A stretch of DNA of 64,000 nt. It comes from an uncultured Pseudomonadales bacterium. Its GTDB lineage: Bacteria > Pseudomonadota > Gammaproteobacteria > Pseudomonadales > Azotimanducaceae. The position numbers and the translations under genes were made by a program. The notes beneath the pieces were generated by a model, which was given only the letters and a program-made list of their open reading frames with translations, was not told where the DNA came from and did no database searches. Each line of letters starts with the position of its first letter. The first letter of the stretch is position 1. The stretch covers positions 1,240,001 to 1,304,000 of the forward strand of contig OY282455.1 of assembly GCA_958296195.1 (NCBI GenBank), read 5' to 3'. This document shows, piece by piece, positions 24,885-32,559 of the stretch.

Positions 24885-27800
24885 GTGCGCTTGCGGCGCC
24901 TGGACCTTCTCCGCTACGGGCACTTCACGGACCGTTCGATCGAGCTGCCCCTCGGCGACGCCGACGTCCACGTTGTCTTCGGCCCCAACGAAGCGGGCAA
25001 GTCCACCGCGCTTTGCGCGATAGAGGACTTGCTCTTCGGCATCCCGGCGCGTTCGCCCTACGGCTTCCTGCACGACTATTCCGACATGCGGGTCGGCGCC
25101 TGGATCGAACACGCGGAGGCTTCCCTGGAAATGGTCCGCCGCAAGGGCAGGAAGGACACCCTCCTCGGCGCCGGCGGCTTGCCGGCGGCCGGCGGCGAGG
25201 GAGTGCTCAAGCCCTTCCTAGCCGGCGCGGATCGGCCCTTCTTCCAACGGATGTTCAGCCTCGACCGCGTTCGGCTCGAAGAAGGCGGCCGGGAAATCCT
25301 GGAGGCGAAGGATGAGGTAGGCGAGATCATCTTCTCGGCCGGAACCGGGACGGCAGGACTGCGGGATCGCCTCGCGCGGCTCTTGGAGCAGGCCGATGCA
25401 CTCTGGGCGCGGCGGCGAGCGGGCCACCGGGAGTATTACCGGGCTTCCGACAAGCTGACGGTGGCGGAAGGAGATCTGAGGCAGCAGACGCTGAGCGCGG
25501 ACAAGTGGCAGGAGCGAAAGCGGGCCTTTGAGGTGGCACAGGACGCCTGCGCGAAAATCGAAGCGCGCTTCGAAGAGGTCTCCGCCCAGGGCAGGCGGAT
25601 TGGCCGGATCCGCAGGGTCTATCGTCACATGCGGCGCAAGGCCGATCTGGACGGGCGGATCGAGGCGCTGGGAAAGGTCGTCGTCTTGCCGGAGGATGCC
25701 AGACAGGTTCTCGATCGGTCGCGGAGCGGGGAGTCCGAGGCGTCGGCGCGGATCGACACGCTCTCCGGTCAGCGCGATGCGACGCGCAAGGCACTGGAAG
25801 GGCTGACATACGACGAAGGGCTCGTATTGCGCACGGACGACGTGCGGCAGCTACATGAGCGTCGTATCGAGACGCGACGTGAAAAGGCCGATCTGCCGAA
25901 ACGCCGGGCGGAGCTCGACGCCGCGGAAAGGGAGCTCTGCGACTTGGCGGCTGAGCTGGGTTGGCAGACGGACGAGGTCGGTGCGCTGATCGATCGCATT
26001 CCAGTACGCCCTCGGGTCGGTACGGTGCGTTCGCTGCTCGGCCGGCGCGGTGAGCTGTCCTCGGAGGTCGCGATGAGCGCCGAGGCTCTGGAAGAGGCAA
26101 GGGCCGAACGTGCCCGGTTGCAGGAGCGCCTCGACGCCTCGGGGGATGCCGCGGAAACCACCCGATTGGACGTGGCGGTCCGAACGGTTCGGGAGAGCGG
26201 TGACCTCACCGGCCGCCTTGATGCCGCGACACAAGGCGTCCAGGACGTGCGAAAGCACGTCGAACGTCTGCTCCGGCTACTGCATCCGAGCGTCTCGAAC
26301 GAAGAGGACGCCGTGGCCATGCGTGTGCCGGCCCGGACGGAGGTGCAGCGTCATCGTGACTTGGGCCAGGACCGCGAGCGGCAGACTCGCGAGATCCGCC
26401 AGAAGATCGAAGCTGCCGAACGGGATCTTGCTCGCGCCCGGAAGGCTTACGAGAATGCCATCCGCGATGGGGGCGTAGTCCCGCTGGACACGCTTCAGGC
26501 GGCGCGGGCCGAGCGGGACACGCTCTGGGAACGGGTGAAGCTCAGGTACGTCGACAACACGTCCATCCCGGTCGAGAAAGCCCATGACGGTGCCGGCGAG
26601 CCGTCCGGCCTTCCGGAGACGTTCGAGCAGGCGATGCGCTCCGCCGACGCGCTGGCCGACCGCCGTTTCGACAACGCCGAAGCGGCTGCGCATCTGGCGG
26701 AGCGGTCGCGCGCCATCGCCGGGATCGAAGACGACCTGGCCGAGCTGCGCGCACAAGAGGAAACGCTCGCGCAAGAGGGCGGGCGCCTCGGCTCCGAATG
26801 GCGTGCCATGTGGGCCGGTGCGCCCTTCGAGCCTCATGCGCCCGATGCCATGCTGGAATGGCTGGACAAGCGCCGCGATTTGATCGAGGCCATTGAACGG
26901 CGGATGGAAGCGGAGAGCGCCCTGGCACTTCGGATCGAGGAAGTGCGTCGCGCCGGGGACGGTCTGCTCGCCGAGCTGGCGGCATTGGCCATCGATCGCG
27001 CCACTCTCGAAAACGACCCCCTGCCCGTGGTTCTGGAACACGCTGACCGTATCCGGCGAGAGCATCGGCAGAAGGCCGAGGACAAGGCCCGGCTGCAAGA
27101 GGAGTTACAAGAGGCAGAGGCCGGCGTCGAGCAGCGCGGCCGTGCGCTCGCCCGAGCACAAGAGGCGCAGTCGCTATGGCAGGACCAGTGGTCGGCCGCC
27201 CTGTCCGCGCTCGGACTGGCGGCGGACACGCCTCCGGACACCGTGGCCATCCAGATCGACGTCATCGACCAGATGCGTGAAAGGGCGGTTCGGATCAAGG
27301 AGCTCCGACATGAGCGGATCGAAAAGATCAACCGGGACGTTGCCGACTTCGAGTCCGCGGTGGCCGAATTCGTCCGCGAAACGGCCGCCGCTCTCTCGGA
27401 CATGTCAGCGGAAGAGGCCGTACTCGAAATCGAGAACCGCTTGGGCAAAGCGGAACGCGTCCGCGACCTTCTGGCACGCAAGCGGGAGGAAGCGGTCGCC
27501 ATCGAGAAGCAGATTTCCGGGGTGGAGGAGGGCCGCCGACAGGCACGAGGGTCGGTGAAGCATCTCGAGGATGCGGCCGGCGCCGGCACGATGGACGAGC
27601 TCGAACAGGCCATCGAGCGATCCGACATGTGCCGCGCCCTCTGGAAGGAATTGGCCGACACCCTCGGTTTGCTCGAACAGGAAGGCGATGGCCTGTCCGT
27701 CGATCGCTTGGTCGAAGAATGCGCCGGCGTGGACATCGACCGGCTCGCGGCCCAGGAAGAGGCGAACGCAGGCGAGCTGGCCGATCTGCGCAAACGGTCG

Positions 27801-28415
27801 GCCGTCGCCTCCGAAGCCTTGTCGCAGGCTAGGGAAGCATTCGAGGCGACAGGCGGCGACGATGCCGCGGCGCGGGCCGAAGCGGCGCGGCAGGAAGCGC
27901 TTGCCGAGATGCGCCGGATCGCCGGGCGTTACGTCCGGGTGCGCACGTCAGCCATGCTTCTGCGATGGGCGATCGACCGTTACCGGCAAGAAAAACAGGC
28001 CCCGCTGCTCAAGCGGGCAGGCAGGCTCTTCAAGATGCTGACCGGCGGAGCGTTCACCACCTTGGAGGTTGATTACGATGATCAGGATCGGGCGAGCTTG
28101 GTCGGACGGAGGCCGGACCGGCAGGCTGTGCCCGTCTCCGGCATGAGCACGGGAACCGCGGATCAGCTCTTTCTTGCGCTGCGCATCGCGTCCGTCGAGG
28201 ACTACCTGGACCGTGCGGAGGCGCTCCCCTTCGTCGCTGACGACCTGTTCGTCAACTTCGACGACGACCGGGCCGGCACCGGATTCGAGGTGCTGAGAGG
28301 GCTGGCGAAAAGAACCCAGGTGCTGTTCTTCACCCATCATCAGCACCTCGTGGACATCGCCCGCCGCTCACTGGGCGAGTCTCTGTCCATCGTGGACTTG
28401 AGCGCGGCCCCCTAA
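24885..28415 (+). CDS. YhaN/SbcC-like SMC-type ATPase (AAA_27)
   Basis: 1176 residues. Walker A VFGPNEAGKSTALCAIEDLL is at about 28-47. Between about residues 170 and 960 lie long stretches rich in Glu, Arg, Ala and Leu, typical of coiled coil. The C-terminal lobe has a signature-like SGMSTGTADQLFLALR, Walker B LPFVADDLFVNFDD and a switch FFTHHQHL. This is the plan of Rad50/SbcC relatives of the YhaN type. A GTG start at 24885 follows the exonuclease stop by one base. Codon choice (CTC, GTC, CGG heavy; few TTG) differs from the surrounding glp and core genes, which suggests horizontal transfer with the exonuclease. Confidence 0.88.
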   Translation: MRLRRLDLLRYGHFTDRSIELPLGDADVHVVFGPNEAGKSTALCAIEDLLFGIPARSPYGFLHDYSDMRVGAWIEHAEASLEMVRRKGRKDTLLGAGGLPAAGGEGVLKPFLAGADRPFFQRMFSLDRVRLEEGGREILEAKDEVGEIIFSAGTGTAGLRDRLARLLEQADALWARRRAGHREYYRASDKLTVAEGDLRQQTLSADKWQERKRAFEVAQDACAKIEARFEEVSAQGRRIGRIRRVYRHMRRKADLDGRIEALGKVVVLPEDARQVLDRSRSGESEASARIDTLSGQRDATRKALEGLTYDEGLVLRTDDVRQLHERRIETRREKADLPKRRAELDAAERELCDLAAELGWQTDEVGALIDRIPVRPRVGTVRSLLGRRGELSSEVAMSAEALEEARAERARLQERLDASGDAAETTRLDVAVRTVRESGDLTGRLDAATQGVQDVRKHVERLLRLLHPSVSNEEDAVAMRVPARTEVQRHRDLGQDRERQTREIRQKIEAAERDLARARKAYENAIRDGGVVPLDTLQAARAERDTLWERVKLRYVDNTSIPVEKAHDGAGEPSGLPETFEQAMRSADALADRRFDNAEAAAHLAERSRAIAGIEDDLAELRAQEETLAQEGGRLGSEWRAMWAGAPFEPHAPDAMLEWLDKRRDLIEAIERRMEAESALALRIEEVRRAGDGLLAELAALAIDRATLENDPLPVVLEHADRIRREHRQKAEDKARLQEELQEAEAGVEQRGRALARAQEAQSLWQDQWSAALSALGLAADTPPDTVAIQIDVIDQMRERAVRIKELRHERIEKINRDVADFESAVAEFVRETAAALSDMSAEEAVLEIENRLGKAERVRDLLARKREEAVAIEKQISGVEEGRRQARGSVKHLEDAAGAGTMDELEQAIERSDMCRALWKELADTLGLLEQEGDGLSVDRLVEECAGVDIDRLAAQEEANAGELADLRKRSAVASEALSQAREAFEATGGDDAAARAEAARQEALAEMRRIAGRYVRVRTSAMLLRWAIDRYRQEKQAPLLKRAGRLFKMLTGGAFTTLEVDYDDQDRASLVGRRPDRQAVPVSGMSTGTADQLFLALRIASVEDYLDRAEALPFVADDLFVNFDDDRAGTGFEVLRGLAKRTQVLFFTHHQHLVDIARRSLGESLSIVDLSAAP

Positions 28416-28436
28416 AGGCCCACATGTGTGCAGGGG

Positions 28437-28709
28437 CTATCCGTAGCGCATCACCGCCCCGGCGTAGCCGATGCAGAGCATACTGGCCCAGCCGACCGGG
28501 GCGTCCGTCGCCGCCAGCCAAGCCACATGGACGGCGGCGCTGCCCAGCAGGCTGATGAAGAAGCGGTCGCCGCGGGTGGTGGGCATGGGCAGGAAGCCTT
28601 GGCGCACCTTGGTCGGCCAGCGAATCTCCGCCCAGGTCATCGCCGCCAGCGCTAGGCCGATGGCGCTGAAGAAGGCGGCGGTCTGCCAGGTCCAAGCCAT
28701 CCAGGACAT
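28437..28709 (-). CDS. glpU: Glycerol ABC importer small membrane protein (DUF2160, GlpU-like)
   Basis: 90 residues, starting MSWMAWTWQTAAFFSAIGLA and ending CIGYAGAVMRYG, with about three membrane segments. This is the DUF2160 protein found in glycerol ABC operons (glpSTPQUV). Its ATG overlaps the stop of the upstream permease in a TGATG arrangement, so translation is coupled. The expected next gene, glpV, is instead 7.6 kb away at 18934-20817. Confidence 0.8.
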   Translation of the reverse strand: MSWMAWTWQTAAFFSAIGLALAAMTWAEIRWPTKVRQGFLPMPTTRGDRFFISLLGSAAVHVAWLAATDAPVGWASMLCIGYAGAVMRYG

Positions 28710-29578
28710 CAGACCCTTCCTAGGGCGAAGCCCTTGGCCAGATGGCGGCGCACGAACCAGACCACGGCCACGCCGGGCAGAATGGTGAGTACGCCGGCGG
28801 CGGCCAGCACCCCCCAATCCAGCCCGGAGGCGCTGACGGTGCGGGTCATGGCCACCGCGATGGGCTTGGCCTCGCTGGCCGTCAGGGTGCGGGCGATCAG
28901 CAGCTCCACCCAACTGAACATGAAGCAGAAGAAAGCCGTCACGCCGATGCCGCCGCGCATGATGGGGATGAACAGGGCGAAGAAGAAGTACGAAGACGAA
29001 TGGCCGTCAATGGCCGCCATCTCGTCCAGTTCCCGGGGCACGGCGGATGCGAACCCCTCCAGAATCCAAACCGCCAAGGGCACCGTGAACAGGCAATGCG
29101 CCAAGGCCACGGCCAAGGGCGTATCGAACAAGCCGATGGACGAATAGAGTTGCAGAAAGGGCAGCAGGAACACCGCCGGCGGTGCCATGCGGTTGGTCAA
29201 TAGCCAGAAGAAAAGCTGCTTGTCCCCCAGAAAGCGGTAGCGGGAGAAGGCGTAGGCGGCCGGCAGGGCGATGCTGATGGTCAGCGCACTGTTGATGCCC
29301 ACATAGGCCAAGGAGTTGAAAAACGCCTGATACCAAGCAGGGTTGGTGAACACTTCCACAAAGTTGGCGAAGGTCGGGTTGGCCGGCACCAGCTCCAAGC
29401 CGCCGAGAATGTCGCGGTTGTGCTTGACCGCCATGCTGACCAGCCAGTACAGGGGCGCCAGCAAAAAGAGGCAATAGAAATAAAGGCTCCAATGCCCCTT
29501 GTTCCGATTGGCGGGTGTTGCATAGTCCCGCAAGGCGGGTTTTTCATCGGTGCCCAGTCGGGGTCTGGCTTTCCACAT
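28709..29578 (-). CDS. glpQ: Glycerol-type ABC importer permease (GlpQ-like)
   Basis: 289 residues, with six predicted membrane segments and a binding-protein-dependent transport motif ELDEMAAIDGHSSSYFFFAL (EAA loop). It forms the second half of the transmembrane channel with GlpP. Its natural start (as MPESKGHWSLYVY) is left behind at 30421 as a remnant; this intact copy instead begins MWKARPRLGTDEKPALRDYA before joining at KGHWSLYFYCLFLLAP. The first 25 or so residues therefore come from the insertion junction. The start codon is weakly supported (no clear Shine-Dalgarno). Confidence 0.85.
   Translation of the reverse strand: MWKARPRLGTDEKPALRDYATPANRNKGHWSLYFYCLFLLAPLYWLVSMAVKHNRDILGGLELVPANPTFANFVEVFTNPAWYQAFFNSLAYVGINSALTISIALPAAYAFSRYRFLGDKQLFFWLLTNRMAPPAVFLLPFLQLYSSIGLFDTPLAVALAHCLFTVPLAVWILEGFASAVPRELDEMAAIDGHSSSYFFFALFIPIMRGGIGVTAFFCFMFSWVELLIARTLTASEAKPIAVAMTRTVSASGLDWGVLAAAGVLTILPGVAVVWFVRRHLAKGFALGRV
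29421..29501 (-). repeat. Direct repeat copy B of the glpQ 5' region
   Basis: 81 bp matching 30330-30410 without gaps and with about ten substitutions. It encodes KGHWSLYFYCLFLLAPLYWL plus a few following codons. This copy continues into the intact glpQ body. Confidence 0.85.
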
Positions 29579-29598
29579 CTTTTTTGGGGTGGGGGCTG

Positions 29599-29979
29599 TT
29601 ATTGGGAAGCGTCTATGACATAGGGCACCTTTACGAACTCGTGCCGTTCCGGCGGAAAGTCCTTCGCATCCCGCGTGACCAAGCCAAGCCGGTTGAGCTT
29701 GGCGACCGCGGCCTGCAGCGCATCCGGCAACCGCCAGCCCTCGGAACGACGCAGGGAGGCTGCAAGATCCCCTTCAGCGGCGGTGATCGGCAAGGTTGGG
29801 AATTCATCCAAAAGCTCGACAGCGAGGGGGCGATTGTCTTGGTCAAAGCCGGCAAGAACTTCCGCACGGGTGATGGGAGACAGGGCGATTCTCTTGTGTT
29901 CATCCGCGATGAATCGGGAAGCGAATTCCACGCCGTTGAAGTGATCGATGAGGATGACGGAATCGAGAAGCCACTTCAT
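29599..29979 (-). CDS. vapC: VapC-type PIN toxin
   Basis: 126 residues from the ATG at 29979. The PIN acidic residues are visible in WLLDSVILIDH, SPITRAEVLAG and the late GWRLPDALQAAVAKLNRLGL followed by VTRDAKDF. It is a Mg-dependent RNase toxin. The start overlaps the stop of the antitoxin gene by four bases (ATGA), typical of coupled vapBC. It sits between two copies of the glpQ 5' region inside the glp operon. Confidence 0.88.
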   Translation of the reverse strand: MKWLLDSVILIDHFNGVEFASRFIADEHKRIALSPITRAEVLAGFDQDNRPLAVELLDEFPTLPITAAEGDLAASLRRSEGWRLPDALQAAVAKLNRLGLVTRDAKDFPPERHEFVKVPYVIDASQ

Positions 29980-30221
29980 GGATGGCGCTCCCATTCATCC
30001 CGCATGGCGTTTTGGTAGCGGAGCCCGTCGCCGCGCCGCCAGCAGCCCCGGGTCTTGTTGAGCAACTCTTCCAAGCGGCCCGGTTCACCGCCCCCGCAGC
30101 GCTCCCGGTATTCGCGCACGGCGCGGCGCACCAGTTCCGTCATGGACACCTGCTCGGCGGCGGCTTGGCGGCCAAGCCATAGCTTGTCCTCATCCGGAAG
30201 GCTGACGATGGTTCGAGGCAT
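29976..30221 (-). CDS. vapB: VapB-type ribbon-helix-helix antitoxin
   Basis: 81 residues from the ATG at 30221. The N-terminal 45 residues form a CopG/ribbon-helix-helix domain: PRTIVSLPDEDKLWLGRQ then VSMTELVRRAVREYRER. The C-terminal tail (about 36 residues) would wrap the VapC active site. A Shine-Dalgarno (TGGAG) lies about seven bases upstream, and a repeated GATATCATT element lies just before it, the likely autoregulatory operator. Confidence 0.85.
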   Translation of the reverse strand: MPRTIVSLPDEDKLWLGRQAAAEQVSMTELVRRAVREYRERCGGGEPGRLEELLNKTRGCWRRGDGLRYQNAMRDEWERHP

Positions 30222-30232
30222 TGCGCACTCCA

Positions 30233-30262
30233 ATGATATCGACTTGCAGAGAATGATATCAT
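30233..30262 (-). promoter_or_regulatory. Candidate VapB operator: repeated GATATCATT element
   Basis: On the coding strand GATATCATT occurs twice, with equivalent bases 20 bp apart (about two helical turns), 12 bp before the vapB start. The distal copy is a full 10-bp palindrome (ATGATATCAT at 30253-30262). Ribbon-helix-helix antitoxins bind such repeats to repress their own operon. Confidence 0.55.
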
Positions 30263-30329
30263 GGTCTTTGGAGCAGGTGACGGCACAAGGATGAACGGCC
30301 AATCGGCAAGGAACGTGCCCCATTCGTGG

Positions 30330-30410
30330 TGCTTGGTCGCCATGCTGACCAGCCGACACAAGGGGGCCAGCAAGAAGAGGCAATAAACATAAAGGCTCCA
30401 ATGCCCCTTG
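30330..30410 (-). repeat. Direct repeat copy A of the glpQ 5' region
   Basis: The partner of 29421-29501. This copy is joined to the native glpP end on its right and is broken on its left, where VapBC cassette sequence begins at about 30329. Confidence 0.85.
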
Positions 30411-30421
30411 GATTCAGGCAT
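30330..30421 (-). pseudogene. glpQ: glpQ 5'-end remnant
   Basis: About 30 codons starting with the ATG at 30421, which overlaps the glpP stop by 8 bp, the native coupled arrangement. It reads PESKGHWSLYVYCLFLLAPL, then CRLVSMATKH, and then loses similarity. The intact gene at 28709-29578 carries the same segment with a few substitutions. Confidence 0.85.
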
Positions 30422-31274
30422 CGCGGCGCATCACGCTGGCGTGGAAGATCCAGCACAGCAGCAGGATCAGCAGGAAGTACAGCACGGAGAAGGCCGCCGC
30501 CGGGCCTAGGTCGAACTGTCCCACCGCCATGGTGGTGAGGTATTGGCTTAGGAAGGTGGTGCTCGCGCCGGGGCCGCCGCCGGTCAGCACGAAGGGCTCC
30601 GTGTAGATCATCAGGCTGTCCATGGCCCGCAGCAGCACGGCGATGGTCAGCACGGACTTGAGGTGCGGCAACTCCACATGACGGAACAAGCGCCAGCCCT
30701 TGGCGCCGTCCAATGCCGCTGCTTGGTAATAGGCCGATGGGATGGAGGCCAAGCCGGCGAAGCAGAGCAGGGCGACCAAGGACGTCCAATGCCAGACATC
30801 CATCAGCAACAGCGTGACCCAGGCGTCCACCGGGGAGCTGGCGTAATTGTAGGAGACGCCGAGGCCGGACAACGCCGCTCCCAACAAGCCGATGTCCGGC
30901 CGGGCGAAAATCTGCCAGGTCACGCCGACCACGTTCCAGGGAATCAACAGCGGCACGGCCAGAATGATTAGAAAGACCGTGGTTTGCCGCCCCTGCCGAG
31001 GAATGGCGCGGGCAATCCAAATGCCGAGGGGAATTTCCAAGACAAGCACCAAGGCGCTGAAGGACAGCTGACGCAGCAGCGCCTCTAGAAACCGAGGGTC
31101 GCGCAGCGTCTCCCGATACCAATCCAGGCCGACGAAGATGCGGGTGTTGACGTCAAAGATGTCCTGCACCGAGTAGTTCACCACCGTCATCAGCGGGACG
31201 ATGGCGCTGAACGCCACCACCAGCACCACCGGCGCCACGGCGAACCAAGCCTTGTTGTTGCGGCTAGGCTGCAT
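30414..31274 (-). CDS. glpP: Glycerol-type ABC importer permease (GlpP-like)
   Basis: 286 residues with six membrane segments. The EAA loop is YYQAAALDGAKGWRLFRHVE, which docks on the ATPase. It opens with WFAVAPVVLVVAFSAIVPL and carries the sugar-permease-like YSVQDIF after helix 1. It lies between the ATPase gene and the VapBC cassette in the split glp operon. A 207-bp spacer to the ATPase gene is wider than usual for this operon and holds no visible gene. Confidence 0.88.
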   Translation of the reverse strand: MQPSRNNKAWFAVAPVVLVVAFSAIVPLMTVVNYSVQDIFDVNTRIFVGLDWYRETLRDPRFLEALLRQLSFSALVLVLEIPLGIWIARAIPRQGRQTTVFLIILAVPLLIPWNVVGVTWQIFARPDIGLLGAALSGLGVSYNYASSPVDAWVTLLLMDVWHWTSLVALLCFAGLASIPSAYYQAAALDGAKGWRLFRHVELPHLKSVLTIAVLLRAMDSLMIYTEPFVLTGGGPGASTTFLSQYLTTMAVGQFDLGPAAAFSVLYFLLILLLCWIFHASVMRRDA

Positions 31275-31481
31275 GCTTCATTGGGGGCATTGGTGGCGGC
31301 ATGGGGAAGCGCATCGGCAGGGACGAGCAATTTGTCGAAGAGACAGGAATTTCATGGTTTGGCGACCAACTTGGCCGGTGCGTTGGGTAGCCGGGCAGTT
31401 CCGAGGCGCCTTGTGCCTCTGCTTGGCCCTTGAGGCGGCGTTTTAGTGGGAATGGCCGCAGCCGTAGGTTCATGTGCGTCT

Positions 31482-32528
31482 TCATAAGCGCCGGCCGTGG
31501 CGGTATAGCACAAGCCGCTCCGGGGCGATGCGCACCCGGGCTTGGCCGTTGCCGGCGGTGTGCATGGGTTGGCGCACGTGAATGGTTGCGCCGCCAACCT
31601 CGGCGGTCACCAAAGCCACCTGCACCCCGCCAATGGTGCTTAGCGGTCGAACGCTGCGTACGCTGACCGGAATGCCCGTGTCTCCAATGTTTGCCCATTC
31701 CGGGCGAAAACCGACAACGCAGTTCCCATCCGCCAGTGTGCAGGGGCATAGGCTTTGGCCGCCAATGCGGAGCTCGCCGTTGCTGACCCGCGCCGAAACC
31801 AAGTTCATGCCCGGCGAACCGATGAACCGCGCCACCGCTTCGTGGGCGGGGCGTTCGTACAGATCCTCCGGCGTCCCTGTTTGCAGCACCTTGCCTTGGT
31901 GCAGCATGGTGATGCGCTCGGCGAAGGTCAGGGCCTCGGTTTGATCGTGGGTAACGTAGATCATCGTCAGCCCCAACTCCCGTCGCACCCTTTGCAAGGC
32001 TTGGCGCAGTTGCCACTTTGCCGCCGGCTCCACGGCGGTCAGCGGTTCATCGAGCAGCACCAACGCCACGTCGGGCCGCACCAGGGCCCGGCCAATGGCC
32101 GTCATCTGCTTCTCGAACAACGACAGGGCGCGGGGTTTTTTATCCAATAGGGGACCTAGGGCCAGCAGTTCCGCCACTTCCTCAACCCGCCGCTGTGCGG
32201 CGGCCCGGCGCCAACCGCGGTTGCGCAGAGGAAAGCCTAGATTGCCCGCCACATCCAGCCCCGGATAGAGCACCGGAAACTGAAACACCTGCGCCACGTT
32301 GCGCTCTGCGGCATCCACATCCGCTAGGTCCCGGCCGTCAAACTCGATGGCTCCCGAACTGGGACGCAGCAAGCCGGAGAGCAAATTGAGCAACGTGGTC
32401 TTGCCAGCGCCTGAACCGCCCAAAACCGCATGCGCCTCCCCATCCGCAACCTCAAGGTCGATGCCGTCCAGCACCTTGGCGTTGCCCCCGTACTTGTGGG
32501 TCAGCCCTGAGACGCTAACTGAAGCCAC
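31482..32528 (-). CDS. glpT: Glycerol-type ABC importer ATPase (GlpT-like) with degenerate signature motif
   Basis: 348 residues. Walker A is GGSGAGKTTLLN, the Q-loop region is VAQVFQFPVLY, Walker B is LVLLDEPLTAVEP and the switch is YVTHDQTEALTF. FIGSPGMN then leads into the C-terminal regulatory domain. The ABC signature reads LSLFEKQ, not LSGGQ. GlpT-type subunits normally pair with GlpS, which would lie just upstream, but hemE is there instead (31 bp away). No second ATPase is in the window. Confidence 0.85.
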   Translation of the reverse strand: MASVSVSGLTHKYGGNAKVLDGIDLEVADGEAHAVLGGSGAGKTTLLNLLSGLLRPSSGAIEFDGRDLADVDAAERNVAQVFQFPVLYPGLDVAGNLGFPLRNRGWRRAAAQRRVEEVAELLALGPLLDKKPRALSLFEKQMTAIGRALVRPDVALVLLDEPLTAVEPAAKWQLRQALQRVRRELGLTMIYVTHDQTEALTFAERITMLHQGKVLQTGTPEDLYERPAHEAVARFIGSPGMNLVSARVSNGELRIGGQSLCPCTLADGNCVVGFRPEWANIGDTGIPVSVRSVRPLSTIGGVQVALVTAEVGGATIHVRQPMHTAGNGQARVRIAPERLVLYRHGRRL

Positions 32529-32559
32529 GAACGCCGCTGTTCAATTGAACCGCCCGCCA

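Noticed and set aside
20818..28436. A transposon or prophage carrying the HEPN and YhaO/YhaN genes
   Set aside because: No transposase, integrase, terminal inverted repeats or tRNA target is visible at either edge.
29527..29544. CCCGC/GCGGG hairpin followed by five Ts
   Set aside because: It would terminate plus-strand transcription, but all genes here are on the minus strand and it lies in the new 5' end of glpQ; the stem is short.
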